Made by a program: the position numbers and the translations under genes | Part shown: positions 43,440 through 52,104 of the stretch, piece by piece | Layout: each line of letters opens with the position of its first letter | Position numbering within the stretch: position 1 is the first letter of the stretch | Assembly (NCBI GenBank): GCA_016869215.1 | Contig: VGEP01000001.1 | Location: 1-64,000, forward strand | Length of the DNA: 64,000 nt | Reading direction: 5' to 3' | Source: Alphaproteobacteria bacterium | GTDB lineage: Bacteria; Pseudomonadota; Alphaproteobacteria; Rhizobiales; Xanthobacteraceae | The notes under the pieces: generated by a model | What the model was told of the DNA's origin: nothing | Seen by the model: the letters and a program-made list of their open reading frames with translations, nothing else | The model's database searches: none

Positions 43440-44486
43440 ATGCAGACATCGTCGATCCGAACCGTATGGTTCCTAACCGCCGCGGCGCTGGGATTGGGCG
43501 CGGCCGCCGCGCCGAGGCCGGCGGACGCCCAGACCGTCACATTGCGCTATTCGCACTGGCTGCCGCCGGTCCACGTCGTACACCGCACCGGAATCGCGCC
43601 ATGGTCGGAGTCGGTGAAAAAGGCGTCCAACGGCACGATCAACGTGCAGATCTTCCCGGCCCAGCAGCTCGGTCAGGCCGGCGACCACTATGACATGGCC
43701 AAGGACGGCGTCGCCGACCTGACGTATTTCAACCCCGGCTATCAGGCGGGCCGCTTCCCGATGGCCGGCATCGCGGAGCTGCCGTTCCTGATCGGCGATG
43801 CCGCCGCCGGCTCGGAGGTGTTCCACAAGTGGTACGCCAAGTACGCCGAGAAGGAGATGCCGGACATCCGGGTCTGCAACATGTTCCTGTTCGCGCCGGG
43901 CGCGCTGCATTCCAAGAAGCAGATCAAGGTTCCTGCGGACATGAAGGGCGTGAAGGGCCGTGCTGCGCACGCGACGCTGGCGCGCACCTTCGCGCTGCTT
44001 GGCGGGTCGAGCGTGCCCGTGCCGGTTCCCGAGGCGCGCGATGCGCTGGAACGCGGCGTGGTCGAGCTGATGACCGCGCCCTGGGGCTCGATGATCCGGC
44101 CGTGGGCGCTGGACAAGGCCGTGCAATACACGCTCGATATGTCGTTCTATTCGGGCCTCAACCTGATCGGCATGAACAAGGCGGCCTACAATCGCCTTTC
44201 GGCCGATCAGAAGAAGGTCATCGACAGTCATTGCACGCCCGAGTGGTCACGGAAAATAGGCGAAGGCTGGGCCGAGAACGAGCGCAAGGGCCGCGATGAG
44301 ATGAAGGCCCAGAAGACCCGCACGGTTTACACGCCCACCGCCGGTGAGGTGAAGTTGTGGCGCGACGCCATGGCGCCGATCACCGACCAGTGGAAGAAGG
44401 CCGTGGCCGACCGCGGCTTCGACGGCAACGCGGCGCTCGCCGAACTGCAGTCCGCATTGCGGTCGGCGAAGGCTTCCGCCCAATAG
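43440..44486 (+). CDS. TRAP transporter solute-binding protein DctP
   Basis: A 348-residue exported binding protein. The signal peptide is in the first 30 residues (RTVWFLTAAALGLGAAAAPR). ATG 43440 is preferred to 43425 because GAGGAGG lies six bases upstream. The DctP-family core is LRYSHWLPPVHVVH, then FPAQQLGQAGDHYDMAKDGV and PEARDALERGVVELMTAPWG. The Arg in the last third that clamps carboxylate ligands in this family is in KGVKGRAAHATLARTF. The ligand is probably a carboxylic acid. It is the first gene of the dctPQM operon and is close to the upstream Bug gene. Confidence 0.9.
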   Translation: MQTSSIRTVWFLTAAALGLGAAAAPRPADAQTVTLRYSHWLPPVHVVHRTGIAPWSESVKKASNGTINVQIFPAQQLGQAGDHYDMAKDGVADLTYFNPGYQAGRFPMAGIAELPFLIGDAAAGSEVFHKWYAKYAEKEMPDIRVCNMFLFAPGALHSKKQIKVPADMKGVKGRAAHATLARTFALLGGSSVPVPVPEARDALERGVVELMTAPWGSMIRPWALDKAVQYTLDMSFYSGLNLIGMNKAAYNRLSADQKKVIDSHCTPEWSRKIGEGWAENERKGRDEMKAQKTRTVYTPTAGEVKLWRDAMAPITDQWKKAVADRGFDGNAALAELQSALRSAKASAQ

Positions 44487-44552
44487 GCGCAAGGCGTCGG
44501 GCGGACCGGCCCCACCGCGGGCGGTCCGCTCCGGCGCGAAGCGGGAGCGGCC

Positions 44553-45026
44553 GTGGAACGGTTGATCAATCGGATTGTCGGCGTCGTGGAATACGGCGCC
44601 GCCGCGTTTCTCGCGCTGGTGACCGCGCTCACCTTCGTATCCGTGATCATGCGCTATCTGTTTTCGTCGCCGATTCCGGATTCCTTCGACCTCACGCGGC
44701 TGATGATCTGCATCGCGATCTTCTGGGGCATGGCCTGCGCATGCTGGCGTGGGGAGCACATTCAGGTCGACCTGGTCTGGAGCGCGTTCGGTCCGCGCGG
44801 GCGGCTGGCGATCGACGTCTTCGCGACGCTCGTGCTGCTCGCCGCCATGGCGGTTCTATGCTGGGTCGTCGTCGTCCGGCTGTCGGTGATCGTGCGCAGC
44901 GGGATGATCACGGGCGATCTGTTGCTGCCCATGTGGCCGTTTTTTGCGGCGGCCGCGCTGGGCCTCCTGCTGTCTGTCGTCGTGCTGCCGGCGTACCTCT
45001 ACCGGCTGATCCGCGGGTGCGACTAG
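44553..45026 (+). CDS. TRAP transporter small permease DctQ
   Basis: A 157-residue four-helix inner-membrane protein. GTG 44553 is used with GGGAGCGGCC upstream. The segment VERLINRIVGVVEYGAAAF begins a helix, followed by VSVIMRYLFSSPIPDSFDLTR with the family R-Y-L-F pattern, and WGMACACWRGEHIQVDLV, the most conserved DctQ loop. It binds DctM, whose gene follows after 22 bases. Confidence 0.88.
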   Translation: MERLINRIVGVVEYGAAAFLALVTALTFVSVIMRYLFSSPIPDSFDLTRLMICIAIFWGMACACWRGEHIQVDLVWSAFGPRGRLAIDVFATLVLLAAMAVLCWVVVVRLSVIVRSGMITGDLLLPMWPFFAAAALGLLLSVVVLPAYLYRLIRGCD

Positions 45027-45048
45027 CGCCAGTCACGGGAAGCGTATC

Positions 45049-46350
45049 TTGGACCTGAATCTCGTCGCCATCGGTGGATTTGTCGTGCTGTTCGCACTGG
45101 CAGCGCTGCGCGTCCCTATCGGCGTCGCGATGGGTATCGTCGGCGTCGGCGGCTTCTCGCTGATCGTAGGGCTCGAACCCGCCCTGCGCCAGCTCGCGCT
45201 GTCCGCTATCCGCTCGGCGAGTTCCGAGGCCTTCGGCCTGGTGCCGATGTTCCTCCTGATGGGCGCGATCGCGACCGCTTCGGGCATGAGCGCCGAATTG
45301 TTCAAAGCCGCCAACACCTGGCTCGGACACCGCCGCGGCGGGCTTGCCACCGCGACCATTACGGCCTGCGGCGGCTTTGCCGCGATCTGCGGCTCCTCTG
45401 TCGCGACCGCCGTCACCATGACGAGGGTCGCCCTGCCTGAGATGCGCAGCCGCGGCTATGCGGACGCCATCGCGACCGGGACCATCGCCGCGGGCGGAAC
45501 ACTGGGAATCCTGATCCCTCCGTCCATCGTGCTGGCGATCTACGGGATCATCACCGAACAGGACATCGGCAAGCTGTTCATCGCCGGAATTATTCCGGGG
45601 CTGCTGACGATGGCGCTGTTCATCGTGACAATCCAGATCGTGAGCTGGGCGTCGCCGGGGTCGATGCCTGCCTCGGCCACCCGCGCCGACTGGCCGACGC
45701 GACTGCGTGCCATCCAGGGCGTGTGGGCCATCGGGCTCCTGTTCGTCTTCATCATCGGCGGGATTTACCTCGGCATGTTCACGCCGACCGAAGCGGCGGG
45801 CGCCGGCGCCGCGGGCGCGTTCCTCATCGGCGTTGCGCGACGCCGCCTGACCATGCCGATGCTGATCGACTGTCTGGTCGAAGCGATTCGCACCACGGCG
45901 TCGGTGTTCATGGTCGTCATCGGCGCCGTGATGTTCGGCTACTTCCTCGCGGTCACCCAGACGACGCAGAAGATCACGGAATGGATGATCGGCCTCGATT
46001 TCGGCCCCTATGGAACGCTGGCGCTGATCTTGCTGTTGTTCTTCGTGCTCGGCTGCGTGCTGGACGCACTGGCCATGGTAGTGCTCACCGTGCCGATCCT
46101 GCTGCCGGTGATCCTGCAACTCGGATTCGATCCGATCTGGTTCGGCGTCATCGTGGTGGTGGCGGCGGAATTGGCGCTAATCACGCCGCCCGTGGGCATG
46201 AACGTGTTCGTCATCAACAGCGTCGTCCGCGACATCAGCCTGATGACGATCTTTCGTGGCGCGCTACCGTTCGTCGGCATGCAGGGCGTTGTGCTGGTCA
46301 TTCTCGTCCTGTTTCCCGCAATCGTGCTGTTCCTTCCAAGCCGGATGTGA
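45049..46350 (+). CDS. TRAP transporter large permease DctM
   Basis: A 433-residue inner-membrane permease with about eleven helices. TTG 45049 is chosen, with CGGGAAG ten bases upstream and MDLNLVAIGGFVVLFALAAL as N-terminus; no ATG lies near. Conserved re-entrant regions are ACGGFAAICGSSVATAVTM, GGTLGILIPPSIVLAIYGII and VLGCVLDALAMVVLTVPILL. It is the ion-coupled translocator for the DctP ligand. The gene converges on the amidohydrolase gene with a 68-base gap in which I see no clear terminator. Confidence 0.9.
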   Translation: MDLNLVAIGGFVVLFALAALRVPIGVAMGIVGVGGFSLIVGLEPALRQLALSAIRSASSEAFGLVPMFLLMGAIATASGMSAELFKAANTWLGHRRGGLATATITACGGFAAICGSSVATAVTMTRVALPEMRSRGYADAIATGTIAAGGTLGILIPPSIVLAIYGIITEQDIGKLFIAGIIPGLLTMALFIVTIQIVSWASPGSMPASATRADWPTRLRAIQGVWAIGLLFVFIIGGIYLGMFTPTEAAGAGAAGAFLIGVARRRLTMPMLIDCLVEAIRTTASVFMVVIGAVMFGYFLAVTQTTQKITEWMIGLDFGPYGTLALILLLFFVLGCVLDALAMVVLTVPILLPVILQLGFDPIWFGVIVVVAAELALITPPVGMNVFVINSVVRDISLMTIFRGALPFVGMQGVVLVILVLFPAIVLFLPSRM

Positions 46351-46418
46351 TTCCGGACCGGTGCAGAGTTTGTAGCGCAGCGGACGGAAGAAGCCCAATC
46401 CGTTTGCGGGACGGTGCG

Positions 46419-47615
46419 CTAGTTTGCCCTAGCGGAGAAATCCTGCGTAATGCGCGAGCGTGTTACACGCGCGGTCCGCATCGTCGCCGGCGTATTGCGG
46501 CTTCGCCCGACGAAGCGCGGCACGCCAGCCGTCATCACCATGCCGATGGCGGCGATATCGCCATGTTTGATGGCGGCGAGCGCGGTCGATTGCGTGCCGC
46601 CATCCGGCGCGTCGATCAGCACCACGTCGGCGGCCTTTCCGGGCGCGAGGTATCCGCTGTCGAGGCCGTAGACCTTCGCGTTGCTGCCGCTCGCGGCGCA
46701 GACGAAGCGCTCCGCCGGCATGTCGGTGAGGCTCGCGCAATGCGCGATGGTGTAGAGCATGCCGAGCGGCATGATCCCGGAGCCCGTCGGCGTGTCGGTC
46801 GCGATGATGAAGCGGTCGAAGGCGCCGAGCCGGTCTGCGAGATTGGCGCAGAGCAGCGTCGTGCGTAGATTGCCCGCGGTGCAGACCTGCAGCGCGATCT
46901 GCGATTCCCTGATGACGCGCTCGAAATCCTTGTCGGGCATCGCCGTCGGCCCGCCGTTGATGTGGAACGACACATGCGGATGCATCTTGAGCAGATGATC
47001 GCCGGTGATCGCGCCCGAGCCCGGGATCGACGAGCCGCCGGTGTGGCAGGTGGTGATGAGCCCTGCGGCCTTGGCGTCGGCGACCATCGGCACGTAATCG
47101 TAGGCAGTCTTCACCGCGCCGAAGCCGGCCTTGGCGAGACGCACGCCCTTCTGCGCCAATTCCTTGAAGTCGGCGGCGCTCAAGCCGGGCTCCAGGATCA
47201 CCGAGCCCGCGATCACGCGCATGCCACCGGGGCGGTACTCGGCGAAGCAACGCTGCGCGGCGACCGCCAGCGCCTTGACGCCCTCGACATCGCGCGGCCG
47301 CCCCGGCACGTGCACCTCGGACGCGGAGATCGAGGTGGTGACGCCGCCGTGGACGTAGCTTTCGAGATAGCCGACGGTGTTCTGACGCGGCGTGTAATCG
47401 CCGAAGGTGATGTGAACGTGCGAGTCGATCAGGCCGGGGATGGCCGTCGTCCCTCCGGCATCAATGACCACGTCGGCGGCTTCGACAGATGCAGACGATG
47501 CGGTGCCCACGGAAACGATGCGGCCGTCCTCGGTCAGGATTGTGTCGCCCGCGACGAGCGGCGCACGCCAGTCGCCCGACACGATCTGGCCGAGATTGAC
47601 GATCGCCACCTTCAT
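46419..47615 (-). CDS. Enamidase-like amidohydrolase
   Basis: A 398-residue metal-dependent amidohydrolase. The metal motif is GLIDSHVHITFGDYTPRQ (His66, His68). The pattern continues with HGGVTTSISASEVHVPGRP, CHTGGSSIPGSGAITGDHLL, HINGGPTAM and IIATDTPTGSGIMPLGML, ending SRNTPATMRTAR. From memory this is very close to the enamidase of nicotinate fermentation (Eubacterium barkeri), which opens 1,4,5,6-tetrahydro-6-oxonicotinate and shares the GDY-PRQ and SRNTP elements. Whether this enzyme uses that substrate is unknown. It is the last gene of the minus-strand operon running from 49710, following the HpaB-like hydroxylase. Confidence 0.82.
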   Translation of the reverse strand: MKVAIVNLGQIVSGDWRAPLVAGDTILTEDGRIVSVGTASSASVEAADVVIDAGGTTAIPGLIDSHVHITFGDYTPRQNTVGYLESYVHGGVTTSISASEVHVPGRPRDVEGVKALAVAAQRCFAEYRPGGMRVIAGSVILEPGLSAADFKELAQKGVRLAKAGFGAVKTAYDYVPMVADAKAAGLITTCHTGGSSIPGSGAITGDHLLKMHPHVSFHINGGPTAMPDKDFERVIRESQIALQVCTAGNLRTTLLCANLADRLGAFDRFIIATDTPTGSGIMPLGMLYTIAHCASLTDMPAERFVCAASGSNAKVYGLDSGYLAPGKAADVVLIDAPDGGTQSTALAAIKHGDIAAIGMVMTAGVPRFVGRSRNTPATMRTARVTRSRITQDFSARAN

Positions 47616-47638
47616 GTCCACTCCCTCCGGAATTCGCG

Positions 47639-49117
47639 TCAGCCCGCCTTGGCCGGCAATTCCTGCGCGAGATCGTAGGTCGAGAGCAGATGGTCCACCA
47701 TCCCCGTCGCGCCCCTCCAGTCGAAGGTGCGGTAGCTGTGGCTGGTGGTGACGAAGCGCGCGCCGGCGTAGAACATCTCGTACTGCGTGTGGCGCGAGCC
47801 GAACTCCGAGCCGACGGCGTCCCACGCCGCTTTGAGGAACTTCACCTTATCCTCCGGCGTCATCTTCGCCGCGCGCTGGGTGATGCCGATGATGCGCTTG
47901 AGCTCCGGGTCTGCGAAATCCTGGATCGAGGACGGCAGCATGATCAGCGCGCCGCCCGACAGGTCGCGCAGCGTGTTGATGACGCGCGGATAGAGGTCCT
48001 GGGTCAGCACCTGCGCCGAATACATGAAGTGCTTGTTGGGCACCCACCACTCGCCGCGCCGCTCGCCCTCCGCCTCCATGCCGGCCATCATGGCGTGCAC
48101 CATGCTAACGTTGGCGGCGAGAAAGCCGAGCTGCTCGCGGATCGGCGGCATGGCCGTCGTGCCGATCGCCTCCGTGAGCTTGTGCGCCAAACCCACCAGG
48201 AACTTGATCTTCACCGACAGGCGGATTTGCGCCTGGTAGTTCTGATAGGCGTGGCCGGGCGTGTCGTGAAACTGGGCGCGGCACATGTCGGTGTCGCGGT
48301 GCACGAACACGCGCTCCCACGGCACCTTGACGTCGTCGAAATAGATCAGGGCATCGTTCTCGTCGAAGCGCGACGATAGCGGATTGTCGAACACCGAGAC
48401 TGCCGACGCCTCATAGGACTTGCGCGAGAGGACGCGCAGGCCCTTCACGTTCATCGGCAGCGCGCTGGAGAACGCCAGGTCCTCCTCGCCGGGCTTGAGC
48501 GGCTGAAGGTTTGCGACCAGCACTTCGTTCGCCATGATCGACGATGTGCCGAGCATCTTTGCGCCGCGGATGGTGATGCCGATCGAATCCTCGTCGACGA
48601 TGCGCGCTACCAAATCTTCGGTCTGCTCGCCCCAGTCCTTCCCGCGCTCGGCCTGCGGATTGATGATCACGTAGGTGAGGAAGTAGTCGTTGCGGCTCGC
48701 CTCCTCGAAATAGTCCGCCAGAGCCTTGGCGCGCGCCTCGCCGTGCTTACGAAACACCTCGATGCCCATACGCTGGCCGACCAGCGCCGACGCGAGATGG
48801 TCCGGCGAGCGGCCCATGAAGCCGTAGGACAGTTCGGCCCAGGCCTGCATCGCCTTGCGGCGCTGTACCATCTCGGAATAGTTGCGCGGCATCTGCCAGG
48901 CGCGGCTGACGCGGCGGTTCGCACCCTCCGGCTTGAAGGTCATGGTCTCGATATTTTCGGGCCGCGCCTGGAAGTCGTAGAGCATCGCGGACGACTGCAC
49001 CGAATTGCGGAACGCCGGATGCACGGTGACATCCGGCACTAGCTTGCCGTCGATGTACACAGTGCGGCCGTCCTGCAGCGACTTGATGTGCTCCGCGCCG
49101 GTCTTGCAGGTGCTCAT
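47639..49117 (-). CDS. 4-hydroxyphenylacetate 3-hydroxylase-type oxygenase (HpaB/PvcC family)
   Basis: A 492-residue FADH2-dependent monooxygenase. It begins TGAEHIKSLQDGRTVYIDGK, the usual start of HpaB-family proteins, with RRVSRAWQMPRNYSEMVQRR soon after. The FAD/substrate region has DSIGITIRGAKMLGTSSIMAN, and FDDVKVPWERVFVHRDTDM is the conserved fold motif. Such enzymes hydroxylate phenols or, in some members, N-heterocycles, using FADH2 from a separate reductase. No reductase (HpaC) gene is in the window. A good site (GGAG) precedes the ATG. It lies between the AA_synth and enamidase-like genes in one operon. Confidence 0.87.
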   Translation of the reverse strand: MSTCKTGAEHIKSLQDGRTVYIDGKLVPDVTVHPAFRNSVQSSAMLYDFQARPENIETMTFKPEGANRRVSRAWQMPRNYSEMVQRRKAMQAWAELSYGFMGRSPDHLASALVGQRMGIEVFRKHGEARAKALADYFEEASRNDYFLTYVIINPQAERGKDWGEQTEDLVARIVDEDSIGITIRGAKMLGTSSIMANEVLVANLQPLKPGEEDLAFSSALPMNVKGLRVLSRKSYEASAVSVFDNPLSSRFDENDALIYFDDVKVPWERVFVHRDTDMCRAQFHDTPGHAYQNYQAQIRLSVKIKFLVGLAHKLTEAIGTTAMPPIREQLGFLAANVSMVHAMMAGMEAEGERRGEWWVPNKHFMYSAQVLTQDLYPRVINTLRDLSGGALIMLPSSIQDFADPELKRIIGITQRAAKMTPEDKVKFLKAAWDAVGSEFGSRHTQYEMFYAGARFVTTSHSYRTFDWRGATGMVDHLLSTYDLAQELPAKAG

Positions 49118-49137
49118 GGTCTACTCCGTCTTGATAC

Positions 49138-49710
49138 TCAGACCAGCCCGTCCACACCCTTGATGTCGGCGGCCGCAAGCCCGCCGACGCGGTGGTTCGA
49201 CCGCCCACGGCTGGCATAGGCGCAGATCACGGCGATCTCGTCCGGCAGCGGCGCGTCATGCAGCGTGACGGCGATACCGTCGTAGTGCGAGCGCACGTAG
49301 AGCGCGTCCTTGTGCGCCAGCGGAATGTCGATGGTGGCGCCCGGCGCCGCGCGCTTGGTGAAGGACGAGATCCACGCCTTGCCCCCGCCGGCGGCGTCGC
49401 GCATGACGTTGCCGAACACGGTCGTCAACATGGCGACGCCGTGCTCCTGCTCGCCGTTCATGCCGATGATCGCGGCCTTGCCGTAGCTCACCGCCGGATG
49501 CGGCGCGAGCAGGCCCACCGCTATCGTGCAGATGCGCCGGCCGACGGCCTCGCTGGCCTTCACCAGCGGCGTGAGATCGCGCTCGAAGCGGCCAGCGAAA
49601 GGGTTGTCGAGCACCGCGACCACCGCGGCCTTGCGCAGCGGCGGATCGACCGGCTGCCCGGCCTCGATCGCGACCTCGTCGAAGAACGTCATGATGCGCT
49701 TGACCTGCAT
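49138..49710 (-). CDS. AA_synth (DUF1185) family protein
   Basis: A 190-residue protein of the family named amino-acid synthesis protein (PF06684, DUF1185), whose function is unproven. The core is PLRKAAVVAVLDNPFAG, VGLLAPHPAVSYGKAAIIGM and EQEHGVAMLTTVFGNVMRD, with a glycine-rich end region. ATG 49710 (MQVKRIMTFFDEV) is used with GGCAGGAT upstream. It is the first gene of the operon, 20 bases before the hydroxylase gene. The name should not be taken as evidence of biosynthesis: the neighbours are catabolic. Confidence 0.82.
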   Translation of the reverse strand: MQVKRIMTFFDEVAIEAGQPVDPPLRKAAVVAVLDNPFAGRFERDLTPLVKASEAVGRRICTIAVGLLAPHPAVSYGKAAIIGMNGEQEHGVAMLTTVFGNVMRDAAGGGKAWISSFTKRAAPGATIDIPLAHKDALYVRSHYDGIAVTLHDAPLPDEIAVICAYASRGRSNHRVGGLAAADIKGVDGLV

Positions 49711-49854
49711 GATCCTGCCTAGCGGCACCAAAGATCCCGTTCAATTGGCTTCGATAATTACCTAACTAACAAAGCTTTTCAAGTATGCGAATGATAGCTA
49801 TGGTGCCTGCGTCGATGCGCCCCGTCGGGCGCAGGTCGAAAGATCGGATTTTCC
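49711..49854. promoter_or_regulatory. AT-rich divergent promoter region, probable MarR-family operator
   Basis: This 144-base gap separates the divergent AA_synth operon and MarR gene. Bases 49740-49800 are unusually AT-rich for this genome and contain an imperfect inverted element (ttagttaggtaatta when read on the minus strand at about 49756-49770). MarR proteins usually bind such sites between themselves and their target operon. The element is suggestive only; the symmetry is weak. Confidence 0.4.
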
Positions 49855-50460
49855 ATGAGCCTCGGCCGAACGGCCAAGAAACGCCCCGAGCGTGCGGCAA
49901 ACGGCGCGAGGATGCGACCCGCCGGCAAGCCGGCGATGCCGCTCACCGCGTCGCGGCCCGAGCTATTGCCCGGCGGGCGCGACCGGCAGTTCCGCCATCT
50001 GGTGCATGCGCTGTTCGGCTTCGCCGCCCACCACGAGCGCATCCGCACCGGCCACGGCAGGGTGATCGGGCTTGCCGGCATCGAATACACGGTGCTGATC
50101 TCGATCGCGCATCTGGCGCAGGATGGCGACGTCAACGTCAAGACCGTCGCCGATCATCTGTACCTGTCCGGCGCCTTCATCACGTCGGTGACGCGTAAGC
50201 TCCTGCAGCGCGGTCTGATCCACAAGAAGATCGACATGGAGGACCGCCGCCGCGTGACGCTGACAGTCTCCAATAAGGGCCGCGCCGCGCTCGAGCGCCT
50301 CGCCCCGGTCCAGCGCCAGGTCAACGACGCGGAATTCGGCTGCCTTAGCCAGCGGGAATTCGAGCTGCTGACGGACATCGTCGACCGGCTGATCGAAAGC
50401 GGCGCGCGCGCGGTCGTGCTGCAGAATTATCTTCTGGCCGAGGCTGAGCGCAGGTCCTGA
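49855..50460 (+). CDS. MarR-family transcriptional regulator
   Basis: A 201-residue regulator. After a basic N-terminal tail (1-40, a possible over-extended start; Met20 or Met28 are alternatives) comes the winged helix: ARDRQF-type lead, VNVKTVADHLYLSGAFITS (recognition helix) and RGLIHKKIDMEDRRRVTLTV (wing, with the DxRRR signature). It ends with a dimerisation helix (EFELLTDIVDRLIESGARAV). It is divergent from the hydroxylase operon and lies directly before the AbfD-like gene convergently, so it likely represses one or both groups in response to a phenolic or heterocyclic acid. Confidence 0.88.
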   Translation: MSLGRTAKKRPERAANGARMRPAGKPAMPLTASRPELLPGGRDRQFRHLVHALFGFAAHHERIRTGHGRVIGLAGIEYTVLISIAHLAQDGDVNVKTVADHLYLSGAFITSVTRKLLQRGLIHKKIDMEDRRRVTLTVSNKGRAALERLAPVQRQVNDAEFGCLSQREFELLTDIVDRLIESGARAVVLQNYLLAEAERRS

Positions 50461-50491
50461 GCGGACGCTGCCGTTCCCGCGCCCTGCCCCA

Positions 50492-51985
50492 CTACACCTT
50501 CTTCGCCCCTTCGCCGACGCCCGCGAGCGCGCGGGCGCGCGCCTTCTTGTCGTCGATCTGCATGCCGCGCGCGATCTGGATGCGCTGCGCCTGCGGCGAG
50601 CCCGCGCCGTGCAGGCTTTCGGTAAGGTAGCCGACGGCGTTGCGGCCGATGGTCATGTTCTCGATCAGCCGCAGCACGCGCATGCGGTCCACTGTGCTGA
50701 CGCCGTCGCGGCCCTGCAGGAACTTGCGGATCAGCGGGCCGATCTCGTTGTTCTGCAGGTCCTTCTCGGACGGCATCGTGACGACGAGCCCGCCCGCGAT
50801 GTCCTGCGCCAGCCGCGATATCTCGAACGGAAAGCGCGTGACGTTGTGCTTGGCGACGTTCGAGAGCATCTCGTCGTTGAGATAGGCGCCCGACGCCATA
50901 GGCTTTGCACGATAGGCTGCCGCCATGCAGCTCGAATAAATGGTTTCATTGAGATGCGTCATCTCCACGAGCTTGTCCTTGATGTGGGAGACGCCTTCCA
51001 CGCCATTGTGCGAGGCCGCTTCCGCCGCGGCCCCGATCAGCACGTCGCCGAGGCCGGTTTTGCAAACGTAAGAGGAGCGATGATAGGTGGTGAAGCGCTC
51101 GACCAGCGTCGCCGCATATTCCCACTCCCCGTCCATGAACACGTGCTCGTGCGGCACGAACACATTGTCAAACACGATCAGCGCCTCCTGGCCGGCGAAC
51201 CGCGCGTTGCCGGCGTCGAGGTCGCCGCCGTCGACCGCGCGCGTGTCGTTGGTCTGGCGGCCTACGACGTAAGTCAGGCCCGGCGTGTCCACGCGCACCG
51301 CGCCGACCACCGACCAGTCGCGGTCGGCCTCGGTCATGCGCATGGTCGGCATGAAGATCAGCCAGTGCGAGTTGACCGCGCCGGTCTGGTGCAGCTTCGC
51401 GCCCGACACATAGATGCCCTTGTCGTCGCGGCGAACCACGTGGAGGAAAAGATCGACGTCGTTCTGTTTGTGCGGCGGCTTGGAGCGATCGCCCTTCGGA
51501 TCGGTCATCGCACCGCCGATCACGATGTTGGCCTGCTGCGCGCGCTTGAGGAACGAAAGAAAGCGCGCGTGGTAGCCGGTGCCTCGCTGCTTGTCGATGT
51601 CGTAGGTCACCGAATGGCAGGCGCCGATGGCGTCGAGCCCGACGCAACGCTGGAAGCAGGTGCCGGTGCGGCGCCCAAGCTCGCGCTGCATCTCGTGCTT
51701 GGCGACGAGCTGATCCGGCGCGGTCGGCACGTGCAGGAAGCGGTTGGTCTGGCACCCGCCGATCTCGGTCCGCACCGAACCGAGCTCCGGCCGTTCCGTG
51801 GCCAGACGATAGGTTTCCGCCATGGCGTTGATCGAAGGCCGGATCACGGGATGATCGACGGGCTCGGGAACGCGCTCGCCCATGAAGTAGACGGTCATCG
51901 GGCGCCCGCGCAGCGATGCCATGTAGTCGTCGGCCGTCACGATCGGGCGGGCGAAGTCACCCCATAGCGATGCGGCGTCCTGCAT
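50492..51985 (-). CDS. 4-hydroxybutyryl-CoA dehydratase-like [4Fe-4S] flavoprotein (AbfD-like)
   Basis: A 497-residue protein of the HpaB superfamily whose sequence follows AbfD, the radical dehydratase/isomerase of Clostridium aminobutyricum, rather than the oxygenases. Shared elements are WVDHP-like PVDHPVIRPSIN, CFQRCVGLDA with Cys110 and Cys114 (cluster ligands in AbfD), GAMTDPKGDR, and YHRSSYVCKTGLGD with His302 and Cys308. In AbfD the His and Cys are seven apart (HxxxxxxC); here the spacing is six, a one-residue deletion. ESLHGAGSPQAQRI near the end is also an AbfD hallmark. The protein should bind FAD and a 4Fe-4S cluster. GAGGAGG precedes ATG 51985. Confidence 0.85.
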   Translation of the reverse strand: MQDAASLWGDFARPIVTADDYMASLRGRPMTVYFMGERVPEPVDHPVIRPSINAMAETYRLATERPELGSVRTEIGGCQTNRFLHVPTAPDQLVAKHEMQRELGRRTGTCFQRCVGLDAIGACHSVTYDIDKQRGTGYHARFLSFLKRAQQANIVIGGAMTDPKGDRSKPPHKQNDVDLFLHVVRRDDKGIYVSGAKLHQTGAVNSHWLIFMPTMRMTEADRDWSVVGAVRVDTPGLTYVVGRQTNDTRAVDGGDLDAGNARFAGQEALIVFDNVFVPHEHVFMDGEWEYAATLVERFTTYHRSSYVCKTGLGDVLIGAAAEAASHNGVEGVSHIKDKLVEMTHLNETIYSSCMAAAYRAKPMASGAYLNDEMLSNVAKHNVTRFPFEISRLAQDIAGGLVVTMPSEKDLQNNEIGPLIRKFLQGRDGVSTVDRMRVLRLIENMTIGRNAVGYLTESLHGAGSPQAQRIQIARGMQIDDKKARARALAGVGEGAKKV

Positions 51986-52104
51986 GGCTTCCTCCTCGTC
52001 ACCCTCTGCTAACAGGGAAAGCTGCCGGACAAAAGGCCGGGCGCCGCACTGCGCTTCATCGCAGCACGGCGCCCGCTTCTCGCCAATGACGAGTTCGTAA
52101 CCGG

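Noticed and set aside
50492-51985. Plain HpaB hydroxylase for the second HpaB-superfamily gene
   Set aside because: It carries the AbfD cluster ligands and AbfD-specific segments (CFQRC, GAMTDPKGDR, HGAGSPQAQR), which the oxygenase at 47639-49117 lacks.
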